Assembly (NCBI RefSeq): GCF_918698095.1
Contig: NZ_CAKKLY010000048.1
Span: 1-38,886 of the forward strand
Reading direction: 5' to 3'
DNA length: 38,886 nucleotides
DNA from: Arthrobacter sp. Bi83
Lineage (GTDB): Bacteria > Actinomycetota > Actinomycetes > Actinomycetales > Micrococcaceae
The translations under genes and the position numbers were made by a program. Numbering within the stretch: the first letter of the stretch is position 1; each line of letters starts with the position of its first letter. The notes below the pieces were generated by a model that ran no database searches, was not told where the DNA came from, and saw only the letters and a list, made by a program, of their open reading frames with translations. This document shows, piece by piece, positions 8,020 to 15,289 of this stretch.

Positions 8020-8577
8020 ATGAACGGATCCCTCATGGGGGCGAGCATCCCAATGGCGTACAGGCTGGATCTTGATCCTGCGGACCCGCGCAGCACGTCC
8101 GGCGGCCCGATTCGGGCTGTCAGCGAAGAGTGGGGCGCAACGATGGTGGCACTGAGCGCTGCTGACCTTCGCGAGCCCGACCTGACGGGGAGCCTTGACC
8201 TATCGAAATGCAGGATCAGACACAGCAATCGTGTCGTCGCAACATACCTGGCAGCCAGATACGAACGAGATTTCCCGAACGAGCTCAAGACGCTCCTGCT
8301 CATGGTTGAAGGCGATTTGAACACCCTCCGCGAGTTCCTGCCGCTCACGGCCACCGGGCATGAACAGGCCACATTCCGAGCGCGAACCGTGACGGTGTAC
8401 CACTCACTCTCGGCCCTGCGGCAGGTGGAGCAGCCTTTCCCCGTGCTAGATACGGCTGGGATGCGTGGACTAAGGACTCTACTGTCTGATCCGCCGACCA
8501 TGCGGCTGATGTGCCGGGAAGCGGGGTTGGTGCGAAACAGGTGCGTCCACTACGAGATGAACGACCCCGCCATTTAA
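8020..8577 (+). CDS. HEPN-like hypothetical protein, probably truncated by an in-frame TAA
   Basis: A 185-residue protein of unknown function. Near its C-terminus RNRCVH (residues 172-177) fits the Rx4H motif of HEPN-domain RNases, and the region before it is mostly helical in appearance. The frame ends at TAA (8575-8577) but stays open for 43 more codons with protein-like sequence, so the stop may be a CAA-to-TAA nonsense change in a protein of about 229 residues. No good ribosome site precedes 8020; the ATG at 8053 has a GGGGGCGAG stretch upstream and may be the true start. It is transcribed away from the lig operon and is the first of three plus-strand genes with Rx4H motifs. Confidence 0.55.
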   Translation: MNGSLMGASIPMAYRLDLDPADPRSTSGGPIRAVSEEWGATMVALSAADLREPDLTGSLDLSKCRIRHSNRVVATYLAARYERDFPNELKTLLLMVEGDLNTLREFLPLTATGHEQATFRARTVTVYHSLSALRQVEQPFPVLDTAGMRGLRTLLSDPPTMRLMCREAGLVRNRCVHYEMNDPAI

Positions 8578-8709
8578 CTTGACCCTAGCCTTCCCATGAG
8601 TGGCGTAGTTGAAGCCGTCTACCCCGGCAACACCTGGGAGCGGATCGACGAGGATGTCTCAAACGTCATGGAACGATTCGCAGACCACCTCGCCACGTGG
8701 AAACCCTGA
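8578..8709 (+). pseudogene. In-frame continuation of the preceding gene beyond its TAA
   Basis: Starting directly after the TAA at 8575-8577 and in the same frame, 43 codons read through LDPSLPMSGVVEAVYPG and RFADHLATWKP to a TGA at 8707-8709. The composition looks like a genuine amphipathic C-terminal helix. It contains its own ATG at 8596 (37 residues) but no ribosome site, so I read it as the detached C-terminus of the HEPN-like protein. Confidence 0.45.
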
Positions 8710-9077
8710 TCTCTGGAGCGAGGTGCCGGGGCTGGTGATAGAGCACGAGATGCAGTAATCATCATTCAACACGAAATGACGTCCGTTGCCGGCTGCATGG
8801 ACGGACTTACGGACACCGCAGGAATCACATCCCAGCTTGATGAGCCGCCGTCCTTCAGCCCCTTTTCAACAGGGAGAACATCAAAACGACTAGTGCAACT
8901 TCCGCTGTGAAATGCATCGCTGTTGCAGACCTCCACAACCAACGTTGCTCGAGTATCGCGTTCAGGGGCCTCCAGTTCGTACGAATTGGCGCAGATCCGG
9001 CAGACTTGTCGCAAAGTGGCCGACCCACGGCGATTGACGCCGTCGGATGCGAACGCCACGAGTAGGTCAGGGGAGAC
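8710..9077. other. Intergenic, no supported gene
   Basis: Open frames on both strands here are short, Ser/Arg-rich and lack ribosome sites. The last 20 bases hold the GGGGAG ribosome site of the next gene. I see no clear promoter, repeat or RNA. Confidence 0.4.
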
Positions 9078-9986
9078 ATGGACGTCCGGACGAATAGCGA
9101 GTACTTAGACTTCCTGGCGGAGCGCCTCGAGGAGTTTTCGAGGGCGTTCGAAGAATTCATGACGCACCATGTCGAGAACTCCGGGTTCGGGGCTATGGCC
9201 TTGGGGGTGGCTCCTGCTGTCCTGCGGAAGGATGGCGCTGACAAGGCGCGTGTCCGAGTTCTCACTGATGAGCTGAACCGCCTCGCCGGAGCGCTCATGG
9301 ATCTCAGCGGCGTCACGGACGTCCGACTCGCAGTCCAGGGATTCGGGGCGCTGGACCCCTTCGTGAACTGGCAGCGGATGCTTGAGCCGAAGCCGCTGCT
9401 CGACGCCCCTGTCGTCCGAGGCTGCTGTCTCCAGGCGGCAGGCCGACTGGAGGGTCTCAAGGCGAAGGCCAAGGCGCTAACGTCGCCGACGATAGAACCC
9501 TCGCTCCTGCATCCTCTGGTGTGGGCCGCGGCCCAGCGTCTCTGGAACGATGGCCATCTCCGTCAAGCAGTTGCGGCCTCCGCGGAAGCCGTCAGCGGCC
9601 AAATGAAGCAGCTCACCAGCCGGAACAACGCGAGCGACACTTCTCTGTGGCAGCAGGCGTTCGCTACCTCTGACCCTCAGGAGGGTAAGCCCAGGCTGCG
9701 CTGGCCAGGCGACTCGGACGACCAGGACGTCAAAACGATGCAGTCCGGCCTTCTGAGCTTCGCCCCCGGAGTCAACATGGTGATCCGGAACCCAGCGACG
9801 CACGTCGCAGAGGACTTTACCGAACAAGACGGCCTCGAACAGCTAGCGACGCTGAGCGTTCTTGCCAAGTTCGTGGACCGGTGTGTCGTTGTGTCCGTCG
9901 AAGGCGTGACCACACCTGAGGCCGAGCCGGTGTGGCCAGAGCCTGCAGGCGAACCCAGCCAGGTTTTGACCAGGGAAAACGGCTAG
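9078..9986 (+). CDS. TIGR02391 / Ymh family protein (HEPN-like, putative abortive infection)
   Basis: A 302-residue protein. Residues about 140-270 match the TIGR02391 (Hypoth_Ymh) pattern: HPLVWAAAQRLWNDGH, a helix with repeated Ala, then IRNPATH. The last part, R237 to H242, is an Rx4H motif of HEPN type, the active-site signature of many RNA-cleaving toxins and phage-defence proteins. Family members occur on phages, plasmids and islands; a defence or toxin role is inference. The N-terminal about 135 residues are helical with no family I recognise. The ATG at 9078 follows GGGGAG. The next gene starts 6 bp after the stop, so the two are probably one transcript. Confidence 0.75.
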   Translation: MDVRTNSEYLDFLAERLEEFSRAFEEFMTHHVENSGFGAMALGVAPAVLRKDGADKARVRVLTDELNRLAGALMDLSGVTDVRLAVQGFGALDPFVNWQRMLEPKPLLDAPVVRGCCLQAAGRLEGLKAKAKALTSPTIEPSLLHPLVWAAAQRLWNDGHLRQAVAASAEAVSGQMKQLTSRNNASDTSLWQQAFATSDPQEGKPRLRWPGDSDDQDVKTMQSGLLSFAPGVNMVIRNPATHVAEDFTEQDGLEQLATLSVLAKFVDRCVVVSVEGVTTPEAEPVWPEPAGEPSQVLTRENG

Positions 9987-9992
9987 ATCGGT

Positions 9993-11264
9993 ATGGTTGC
10001 AAAAGAAGGCCTGTCTGTCTCCGCGCGATTGATGCTGAAGAAGACGAAACGGCGCTACATGGAGTCACGGGACTTCAACGGGCTGCATATCAGCACCACC
10101 CGGAATTCACGCGACGAGATCGAGGCAGCGGTCGAGCTGGCAAACGCCGACCTGATCGAAGTAGTTGGCCCGAGTGACTACATGAACATTCACATCCGCC
10201 CTTGGCCTTCGCGCAGGACCGTCGCCGAGCAGATCGAAGAACTTCGAGCACTCTCCGATGACGATTACGGTGTCTGCCTCTACCCAAAGGCGAAGGCACT
10301 GAGGAGGATGAAGTTGCCCGAGAAGTTCGACGACGCCCCCTTTGCCAGGGCAATGGCGCGCGGCCGGTCCACGCTGGAACTCGCGTTCTTCAGCTCGGAC
10401 GTTCTCGAGGGCTACCGCAACGACGCCCGCTACAGGTTCGGAATGAGCGACTTCGGCATCAACTTCGGGCTGTCCGACGAGGCGTACGACGACAAAGACC
10501 AGCCAAAGAAGGACAGAGTCGGGCTTATGCACCTCGGCTTCGCCTACGACATGCGCCATTACGACCCGGAGCTCCCGGAATCGCCGATCGTCCGACGCGT
10601 CGCGGCCTTTTACGGTGATTTGGACGACCTGACCCCTGAGCACCAGCAGCGTTGGGCGAGTTTTCAGGTTGACGCGGAAGGGATCGTCCCTCACCCCGTC
10701 TGGTACGCCTCGCAAATGGGCCGCTGGCCGGATGGCATGGGACCCTTCACCCGGCTCGCGCAGGAGCTCAAAGCCATCAGCGACCTATTCGAGAACGTAT
10801 GGGGTGCGCGACTCTTCCGGTCGCACGAACTGCCCGACGACTTTGGGTGGATCCTCCGGGCGGACCAGCGGGAATGGGACCACTTCATTCACTCGTTCGA
10901 CAAGCTCCTGTCGGACAACATCGACGGCGCTGCACTCGACAAGGCCACGGTTCCACGGATAAACGAGCGAAACGACCGTCTAGGCACCCTTGGCCGGCTT
11001 GAGCTTTTCATGACGATGAACCATGTGAAGGCAGATCGTGCTAAGTGGGCGTTGAAACCCTTGCGCCAAGTCCGCGCGGCGCGGCAGAAGCCCGCCCACG
11101 CCCTGCGCACCAACTTGACGGACCGCACCTTCATCCGCAAACAACGGGACCTGCTCCACGACGTCGATGAAGTCCTGATCAACATTCGCCAGTGGCTATC
11201 GAGCCACCCGCAGAACCGAGGTTGGGAAGAGCCATGGCCCGACGCCAAGGACTATCCGCTCTGA
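9993..11264 (+). CDS. Hypothetical protein with C-terminal Rx4H motif, partner of the Ymh-type gene
   Basis: A 423-residue soluble protein without signal peptide or membrane segments. I do not recognise a catalogued domain. The middle is rich in aromatic and acidic residues (FGMSDFGINFGL, DDFGWILRADQREWD). Near the C-terminus RAARQKPAH contains R364-x4-H369, again an HEPN-like spacing, followed by a helix with KQRDLLHDVDEV. The start ATG lies 6 bp after the stop of the Ymh-type gene and has no obvious ribosome site, which suggests translational coupling. With its two upstream neighbours it forms a run of three Rx4H proteins. The HEPN assignment for this one is the least certain of the three. 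Confidence 0.65.
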   Translation: MVAKEGLSVSARLMLKKTKRRYMESRDFNGLHISTTRNSRDEIEAAVELANADLIEVVGPSDYMNIHIRPWPSRRTVAEQIEELRALSDDDYGVCLYPKAKALRRMKLPEKFDDAPFARAMARGRSTLELAFFSSDVLEGYRNDARYRFGMSDFGINFGLSDEAYDDKDQPKKDRVGLMHLGFAYDMRHYDPELPESPIVRRVAAFYGDLDDLTPEHQQRWASFQVDAEGIVPHPVWYASQMGRWPDGMGPFTRLAQELKAISDLFENVWGARLFRSHELPDDFGWILRADQREWDHFIHSFDKLLSDNIDGAALDKATVPRINERNDRLGTLGRLELFMTMNHVKADRAKWALKPLRQVRAARQKPAHALRTNLTDRTFIRKQRDLLHDVDEVLINIRQWLSSHPQNRGWEEPWPDAKDYPL

Positions 11265-11518
11265 ACAAGGGCCGCGTGCACTCTAGCCGCTCTGGGAGTC
11301 GAAGACATGATCGACGACTTAGTAAACCATCTGGTGCGTCCGCTAAGAATTTATCGTTCTGTGCGGCATCTCAAACCCGTCGATCGTTCCACACCGAACT
11401 GGTGCCCGCACGTCGTCGAACAGGCCCGGATCCGCGCGGGCTGTAGCACCCAGGCATCCGAAAATAGGGAAGGCTTATCCCAGGTTCCTGATCCGCAAAT
11501 TCTGCAATTGGATCACTT
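11265..11518. other. Intergenic, at most a doubtful 78-residue frame
   Basis: A frame from an ATG at 11307 to 11543 has GGGAG upstream, but its translation has no recognisable features and it overlaps the end of the opposite-strand gene. Local GC drops towards 11500-11530. I do not call a gene. Confidence 0.3.
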
Positions 11519-12073
11519 CTACTTTACAAAACGTCCATTTTGAGCCTCGTCGGAGGCGCGGTGGCAGCCAAGAAGCAATCGCGCGGAAGTAAGTCCAAAG
11601 AACCTACCTCGGCATCTGATCCGCGGCCCGCTGGTAATCCATCGGGTCAAGGAGGAGAGTTCCCCGCCGTGAACGACGCACTCCGCGCGGCTCAGAAACC
11701 CCATCGCCTGGTGCCTGCATAGTGCGTCGATGCCATCCGCGGAGCCCACCACTAGTAGTCCTACGGGCTGACCTCGGCGCACGAGGTGCTGAAAGGCGGC
11801 CACCAGCACTGGTACTCCTCCGGGAAGCGGCGCGGCGACGCCACGGAGGATGAGGAAACCGGTTTCCTGTAGCGTGAGGGGTGTGCCGCCGACCTGATCT
11901 GCGGTGAGTTCGTACAAGGGCCAGCCGGCGGCATCAACGGCCTGACGAGCCATCTCCATGACCTCGTCGCTGGCAGTCGCGTTCCCGCACTGTGCCAGAG
12001 TTAGCAGCGCGGGCGCCCCCGGGCCATCGGCTAGAGACTCAGTGAGCTCCTCGCCCCACTCCGCTAAGTTCAT
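11519..12073 (-). CDS. Hypothetical protein resembling the middle part of an AAA-type ATPase
   Basis: A 184-residue frame. The stretch GQPVGLLVVGSADGIDAL followed by MGFLSRAE resembles the region after Walker B in ATP-binding proteins of ORC/AAA_16 type, but there is no Walker A loop and no clear Walker B acid (FLILRGV). This suggests a remnant or a non-ATP-binding relative. The start at 12073 is favoured because TTAGGG lies about 8 bases upstream; 12079 is also possible. The last 40 residues are Arg- and Leu-rich and unlike the rest, so the true end may have been lost by frameshift. Confidence in function is low. Confidence 0.4.
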   Translation of the reverse strand: MNLAEWGEELTESLADGPGAPALLTLAQCGNATASDEVMEMARQAVDAAGWPLYELTADQVGGTPLTLQETGFLILRGVAAPLPGGVPVLVAAFQHLVRRGQPVGLLVVGSADGIDALCRHQAMGFLSRAECVVHGGELSSLTRWITSGPRIRCRGRFFGLTSARLLLGCHRASDEAQNGRFVK

Positions 12074-12317
12074 GCTCATCACCCTAATCGATTCGACCCG
12101 AGCGGCAGCGAGCACAATTTTTCCTCGCTGTACGAAGTAGCCGCACACCAGGCCCCCAGCCCGAGAAACGCTGAGCAGAGAAGGTGCAGCAGGCGCATGT
12201 GAACCTCGCCAAAGCCACCCTTCAGGGGGCTGACGAGGTCGGAGGATCGGCGCTTTTCACCCCTTTAGGTTTGGGTTAGGGTCGCGTATCGAGGCACCCT
12301 TCGTGGACGAGGAGGAA

Positions 12318-12839
12318 ATGGCAATGGCCCCACCTGCAGGACCCTCTGACGAGAAAGACGACGGGCAACTTGTGCCTGATTATTAGGCGGAGACCATCGC
12401 CGCCCTGTTCCGCGCCTTGGAGAGCGTCGAGGCGGACGTTTCACCCCAGCTTGTCCGGTCGGTGCAGGCGACGATCAACGCGGTCAAGCGTGTCGGACGT
12501 GAGTTCGGGTTTCTGACGGCGAGTGAAGTCCGGGACGTCCTCGGCCCCGGGAATGAGGCGGACGCGCTTGATTTCTCGTTGCGGTACCGAGGCCAGGAGT
12601 TGTACCCCGGATTCGTTGTTGAGCCGTCATGCGGCGGTGCCGGGTCGATGAGGGTTCGCCCGCTCATGCAGGATTTGAAGACGATCGCGGACGAGTACAG
12701 CTGGGACGGTGCTGACGTTGTCCTGTGGATGACATCTCCGACGACATGGTTCGCGGACGGGGGCCGCCCCGTCGACCATCTTGACCAACCAGCCCGTGTC
12801 CTCGCGGCCTTCGAAGACGAAGCCGGAGCCCAGTGGTGA
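12318..12839 (+). pseudogene. MbcA/ParS/Xre-type antitoxin-like gene interrupted by an in-frame TAG
   Basis: A strong ribosome site (GAGGAGGAA) precedes the ATG at 12318. The frame reads 22 codons to VPDY, meets TAG (12384-12386), then continues without a break for 150 codons to 12839. The downstream part includes VGREFGFLTASEVRDVLG and WMTSPTTWFADGGRPVDHL; the Trp/Gly-Arg-Pro-Val-Asp pattern is like the toxin-binding domain (DUF2384) of MbcA/ParS/Xre antitoxins. There is no good start after the TAG (only TTG at 12417 or GTG near 12460), so the intact gene probably encoded 173 residues with CAG at this position. The end overlaps the next start as GTGA. No RES-domain toxin is present. Confidence 0.55.
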
Positions 12840-13369
12840 ACGCAGCGCACAGGCCGGAAACACCCGGGAACTGCAACCCGAAGGCGGATATGCACCTGCA
12901 CTTCTACTCCGAATCCCTCGACATGAATTTTCCGGTCTCCCGGCTCGACTGGTCCGAGTGGTACGCGGCTTTGTCGGCCGCCTCCCCGCATCTGGAACGC
13001 GAGGACCTGCTGGCTACCCTGCTCAAGGAGGCTTCATATGGAGACCCAGTGCCCGGACGACCCCTCGTACGACATGCCCTGGTACGAAAGAGAGAACTAC
13101 ATCGCCCAGGCGGTCATCACCGCCGGCTGGGCAGCTCCGAACCGCCAGCCGGCACCCGGACCCGACCCGGGGAACGAGCCGGCAGGGGAGCAACTTTATT
13201 TCCGTTCCCGGTCCGGGGACGTGGAGTACCCAGTGAGCGAGCTCGACTGGAGCGGCTGGTACACGACAGTAACAAGCGCGAACCCGCAATTGGACGACCT
13301 GCATCTGCTCGGAGAGCTCATCCATGCCGCCTCCTATGTCACACAGAAGGCAGGCATTCCCGAACCTGA
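12836..13369 (+). CDS. Hypothetical protein, first copy of a tandemly repeated gene
   Basis: The GTG at 12836 overlaps the preceding stop (GTGA). The credible part is residues 1 to about 67, ending at LLKEASY; it holds LHFYSESLD, PVSRLDWSEWYAAL and an acidic Leu-rich helix. Beyond 13037 the frame runs out of phase over the next gene and becomes Arg/Pro-rich, so its real C-terminus is probably shorter or lost. The credible part is about 50% identical to the second half of the following gene (PVSELDWSGWYTTV and HAASY). Function unknown. Confidence 0.4.
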   Translation: MNAAHRPETPGNCNPKADMHLHFYSESLDMNFPVSRLDWSEWYAALSAASPHLEREDLLATLLKEASYGDPVPGRPLVRHALVRKRELHRPGGHHRRLGSSEPPAGTRTRPGERAGRGATLFPFPVRGRGVPSERARLERLVHDSNKREPAIGRPASARRAHPCRLLCHTEGRHSRT

Positions 13370-13439
13370 ACAGCACCGTACCTCGCTCACTCGATCGTTA
13401 CCGCCGGATGGGTGCCGAGGGCCTTCAGGAAGGAGCTGA
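13038..13439 (+). CDS. Hypothetical protein, second copy of the tandem repeat
   Basis: The ATG at 13038 is preceded by AAGGAGG at about 7 bases, the best ribosome site nearby. The 133-residue frame has an N-terminal module X (YDMPWYERENYIAQAVITAGW), a Pro-rich linker, and a C-terminal module Y (LYFRSRSGD, PVSELDWSGWY, LIHAASY) shared with the first copy. The last 30 residues are probably not native, because module X reappears in another frame just downstream. No known domain; a small soluble protein encoded with antitoxin-like genes. Confidence 0.5.
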   Translation: METQCPDDPSYDMPWYERENYIAQAVITAGWAAPNRQPAPGPDPGNEPAGEQLYFRSRSGDVEYPVSELDWSGWYTTVTSANPQLDDLHLLGELIHAASYVTQKAGIPEPEQHRTSLTRSLPPDGCRGPSGRS

Positions 13440-13455
13440 CGCAAACGGGTCGCCG
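13336..13455 (+). pseudogene. Remnant of a third tandem copy (module X, frameshifted)
   Basis: The ATG at 13336 sits at the same place relative to module Y (TCCTATG) as the ATG at 13038 (TCATATG), exactly 298 bp further on. Its own frame lacks the module, but a second frame reads YLAHSIVTAGWVPRAFRKE, aligning with YIAQAVITAGW of the second copy. One small indel between about 13350 and 13385 would restore it. The rest of the copy is missing. Confidence 0.4.
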
Positions 13456-13857
13456 TTACATGGTCTCCAGATCCCGGGCACGGATCCAGATGCCTAGGCG
13501 GGAGAACTCAACTGGGGTGCCGGACTTAATTCTGGCCAGCCACCGCTCTGTGGCGTTCGGCAGGGTCGTGACAGCCCACTCTTCCGCCAGGGGATTCGGT
13601 TGTGTCCAGGGAGGTTTGGGGATTCCGAGCCGTTCGCATTCGCGGCCGATGACCGCGGCCAGCAGCGTGTCCCACCGTAGGGATCCGGTGGAGCCCGGAG
13701 GTATCAGGAAATCCGCATGATTCGACGGTGATGTCTGACGGAAGTCAGTGATGGCGGTGACCAGGACCCGGAAGGCGAAATCAAGGTCTCCGCGCTCCAA
13801 CTCACACCGGATGATCGCGGTGGCTCTTCTCGAGCTCAGACGGTGTTCGTCCTTCAT
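13456..13857 (-). CDS. Hypothetical protein, antitoxin-like
   Basis: A 133-residue soluble protein starting MKDEHRLSSRRATAIIR, with a conserved-looking helix GDLDFAFRVLVTAITDFRQ and C-terminal TPVEFSRLGIWIRARDLET. Proteins of this general shape (about 130 residues, ending in a [NG]xWI..RDLE motif) commonly precede a nucleotidyltransferase-type toxin in Actinobacteria; that is my recollection of context, not a domain match. Here the downstream partner is missing: the stop at 13456 runs straight into the decayed tandem array on the other strand. The start could also be at 13899. Confidence 0.55.
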   Translation of the reverse strand: MKDEHRLSSRRATAIIRCELERGDLDFAFRVLVTAITDFRQTSPSNHADFLIPPGSTGSLRWDTLLAAVIGRECERLGIPKPPWTQPNPLAEEWAVTTLPNATERWLARIKSGTPVEFSRLGIWIRARDLETM

Positions 13858-14322
13858 AGCCGTGAGCACACGATAGCCAAGGCAGACCGGACTCCGCATT
13901 TGCGGTTGCAGCGGTTACCGCCGCGGGCTGCCGGGTTAGGTGCCGACTTTGCGTCAGCATCCTGAGGCGCCGAAGCTTGGAACGGCCGATCTTAACCTTT
14001 TAAGGAGTGTTCAGAGTCACGAACCGCTCTGGAGTTCAGTATGCGGCGAATCAGACACGAGGGTGCCGCCAGGGGGACCCGTGCGGGAGTGTCGGGGCCG
14101 CCAGCAGTTAGCGACTGGAGCTGAGCGTTCACCGGCGATGACGGTGGGAAATCCGCTGGCCCCGGAGATGCGGATTGCGGCAGTCGGAGAAATACGGCTG
14201 CCAGGGTGCCTGTCGGGTGTTCAACCGCATCGGCCACAGGTGCGGCGCATTAGGGCGTCGGCGAAGGTTGGCTTTGCGGGTTGCGTATCAATTGGGCGTT
14301 TTGGTGCAGCCCATCGGCGTCC
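13858..14322. other. Intergenic, no supported gene; holds a short match to the tRNA-Ser 3' end
   Basis: No frame here has convincing codon use. At 14134-14152 the sequence GGCGATGACGGTGGGAAAT matches the 3' end region of the tRNA-Ser at 19040-19058 in 16 of 19 positions, including an 11-base exact run TGACGGTGGGA. It could be a worn attachment site at the left end of the integrative element. Confidence 0.3.
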
Positions 14323-14499
14323 TTATGGCGGTTGAGTGTTTGTGGTCTCGGTTCCCGATGTCGGAGGTTGTGCGTGGATAGGCCCCAGGTCATCTGTCGT
14401 ACCGCCGGCGAGGTTGTTCACGTAGCGTTCATAATCTGCGTCGACGGTGGCCCGGATGCGAAGGACGTCGTCCCTGGTCAGGAATGGCTTTTTCTCCAT
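14323..14499 (-). CDS. Small hypothetical protein (58 aa)
   Basis: ATG at 14499, TAA at 14323-14325. The protein begins MEKKPFLTRDDVLRIRATVD, continues with an acidic-aromatic helix (DADYERYVNNLAGG) and ends in a polar Thr/Pro tail. GGGGAAGG lies about 5 bases before the ATG. It starts 15 bp after the stop of the antitoxin-like gene upstream, so the two look like a small operon. The sequence is compatible with a small toxin, antitoxin or regulator; none is recognised. Confidence 0.55.
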   Translation of the reverse strand: MEKKPFLTRDDVLRIRATVDADYERYVNNLAGGTTDDLGPIHAQPPTSGTETTNTQPP

Positions 14500-14514
14500 T
14501 GCGCCTTCCCCGCT

Positions 14515-14745
14515 TTAGGCGAATCCGCCTTGTTCGAGCGCGCCCAAGGTGTCCAGGAGGGGGCCGGCGCCATCGAGGGCGAGAACGTCAACGGGCCGTG
14601 CCCCTCCAAGGAATGGCTCGGACCCCTGAAGCCAAAGTAGTGCAGCCTCCGGAGTCATCTGGCTGAGCATACGGTTCACCAGCGGCCGGTCATCGCGGCC
14701 GAGGGCCGTCTTGACGATGACTTTGACTTCTTCCATGGCGGTCAT
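14515..14745 (-). CDS. Small antitoxin-like protein (MbcA/ParS/Xre toxin-binding-domain-like)
   Basis: A 76-residue protein (MTAMEEVKVIVK...). The C-terminal half, WLQGSEPFLGGARPVDVLAL then GAGPLLDTLGALEQGGFA, fits the DUF2384-type toxin-binding domain: a Trp, an L-x-G-A-R-P-V-D-V-L core and a following helix. Starts at 14745 or 14736 are both possible; neither has a strong ribosome site. It is followed 15 bp later by the 58-residue gene. A RES-type toxin, the usual partner, is not present, so either the small downstream protein is an unusual partner or the antitoxin is an orphan. Confidence 0.5.
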   Translation of the reverse strand: MTAMEEVKVIVKTALGRDDRPLVNRMLSQMTPEAALLWLQGSEPFLGGARPVDVLALDGAGPLLDTLGALEQGGFA

Positions 14746-15097
14746 AGCGGCCAGCCTAGACCGTGATTGCCGCTTCAATAAGTGGCTCTGCCAGGGTGAC
14801 TTACGCCAGGTCCTTGCCCACGTCACTTGGCGTTCTCCGACTTCGTGAATGTCCGGAGAAGCGGAGGGTCCTCCAACGAAGGGGAACCGAGAAATCGGCG
14901 GTGATACCACTGCTGCGGATTCGGCCGCCCGTCGCGCGTTTCGCCACCCCTCCTGCAGAAAGCTGCCATGACAAACCCGTTGTGGTGTCGGCGCCGGACT
15001 CCGATCGGCATGGCGGAGAAGGCCGGCGACGCCTAGTATGTGTTGCAGAGGGGCCGACCGGCGCTAACCAATCGACCCCTCGGATGTGGCAGCGTCG
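14746..15097. other. Intergenic, no supported gene
   Basis: Only short frames with poor codon use on either strand. No repeats, hairpins or RNA genes that I can see. Confidence 0.35.
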
Positions 15098-15289
15098 TCA
15101 ACGCCAGTAGCGCTCAACAGCAGCGAGCACTAAGGGCGTCAGGGCCGAGATAAGCAACGCAGTGGTTCCAATCCAGCGGCGGCCTTTCTCGGCCCTTCCC
15201 ACAACTATCGAATTCGCCGCCGCGTTGAGGTTGGCATCAACTGCCCGGGCAGAAAGTCGCGGCGGTGGGGGTGCGAAATCAGCAAGGAC
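15098..15289 (-). pseudogene. Small membrane protein frame without a start codon
   Basis: Directly after the TGA (15290-15292) of the recombinase-like gene, and in the same frame, 63 codons run to TGA at 15098-15100. The translation includes VDANLNAAANSIVVGRAEKG and then WIGTTALLISALTPLVLAAV, a clear single membrane segment with a positive K-G-R-R flank, ending ERYWR. There is no ATG in frame. Either the TGA is a nonsense change in a fusion, or a separate gene starting at the GTGA overlap (GTG at 15294) has been frameshifted after 3-4 codons. The membrane segment argues that it is or was coding. Confidence 0.35.

Noticed and set aside
13940..14335. A 131-codon plus-strand frame
   Set aside because: No motif, uneven codon use, no ribosome site; overlaps the end of the 58-residue gene on the other strand.
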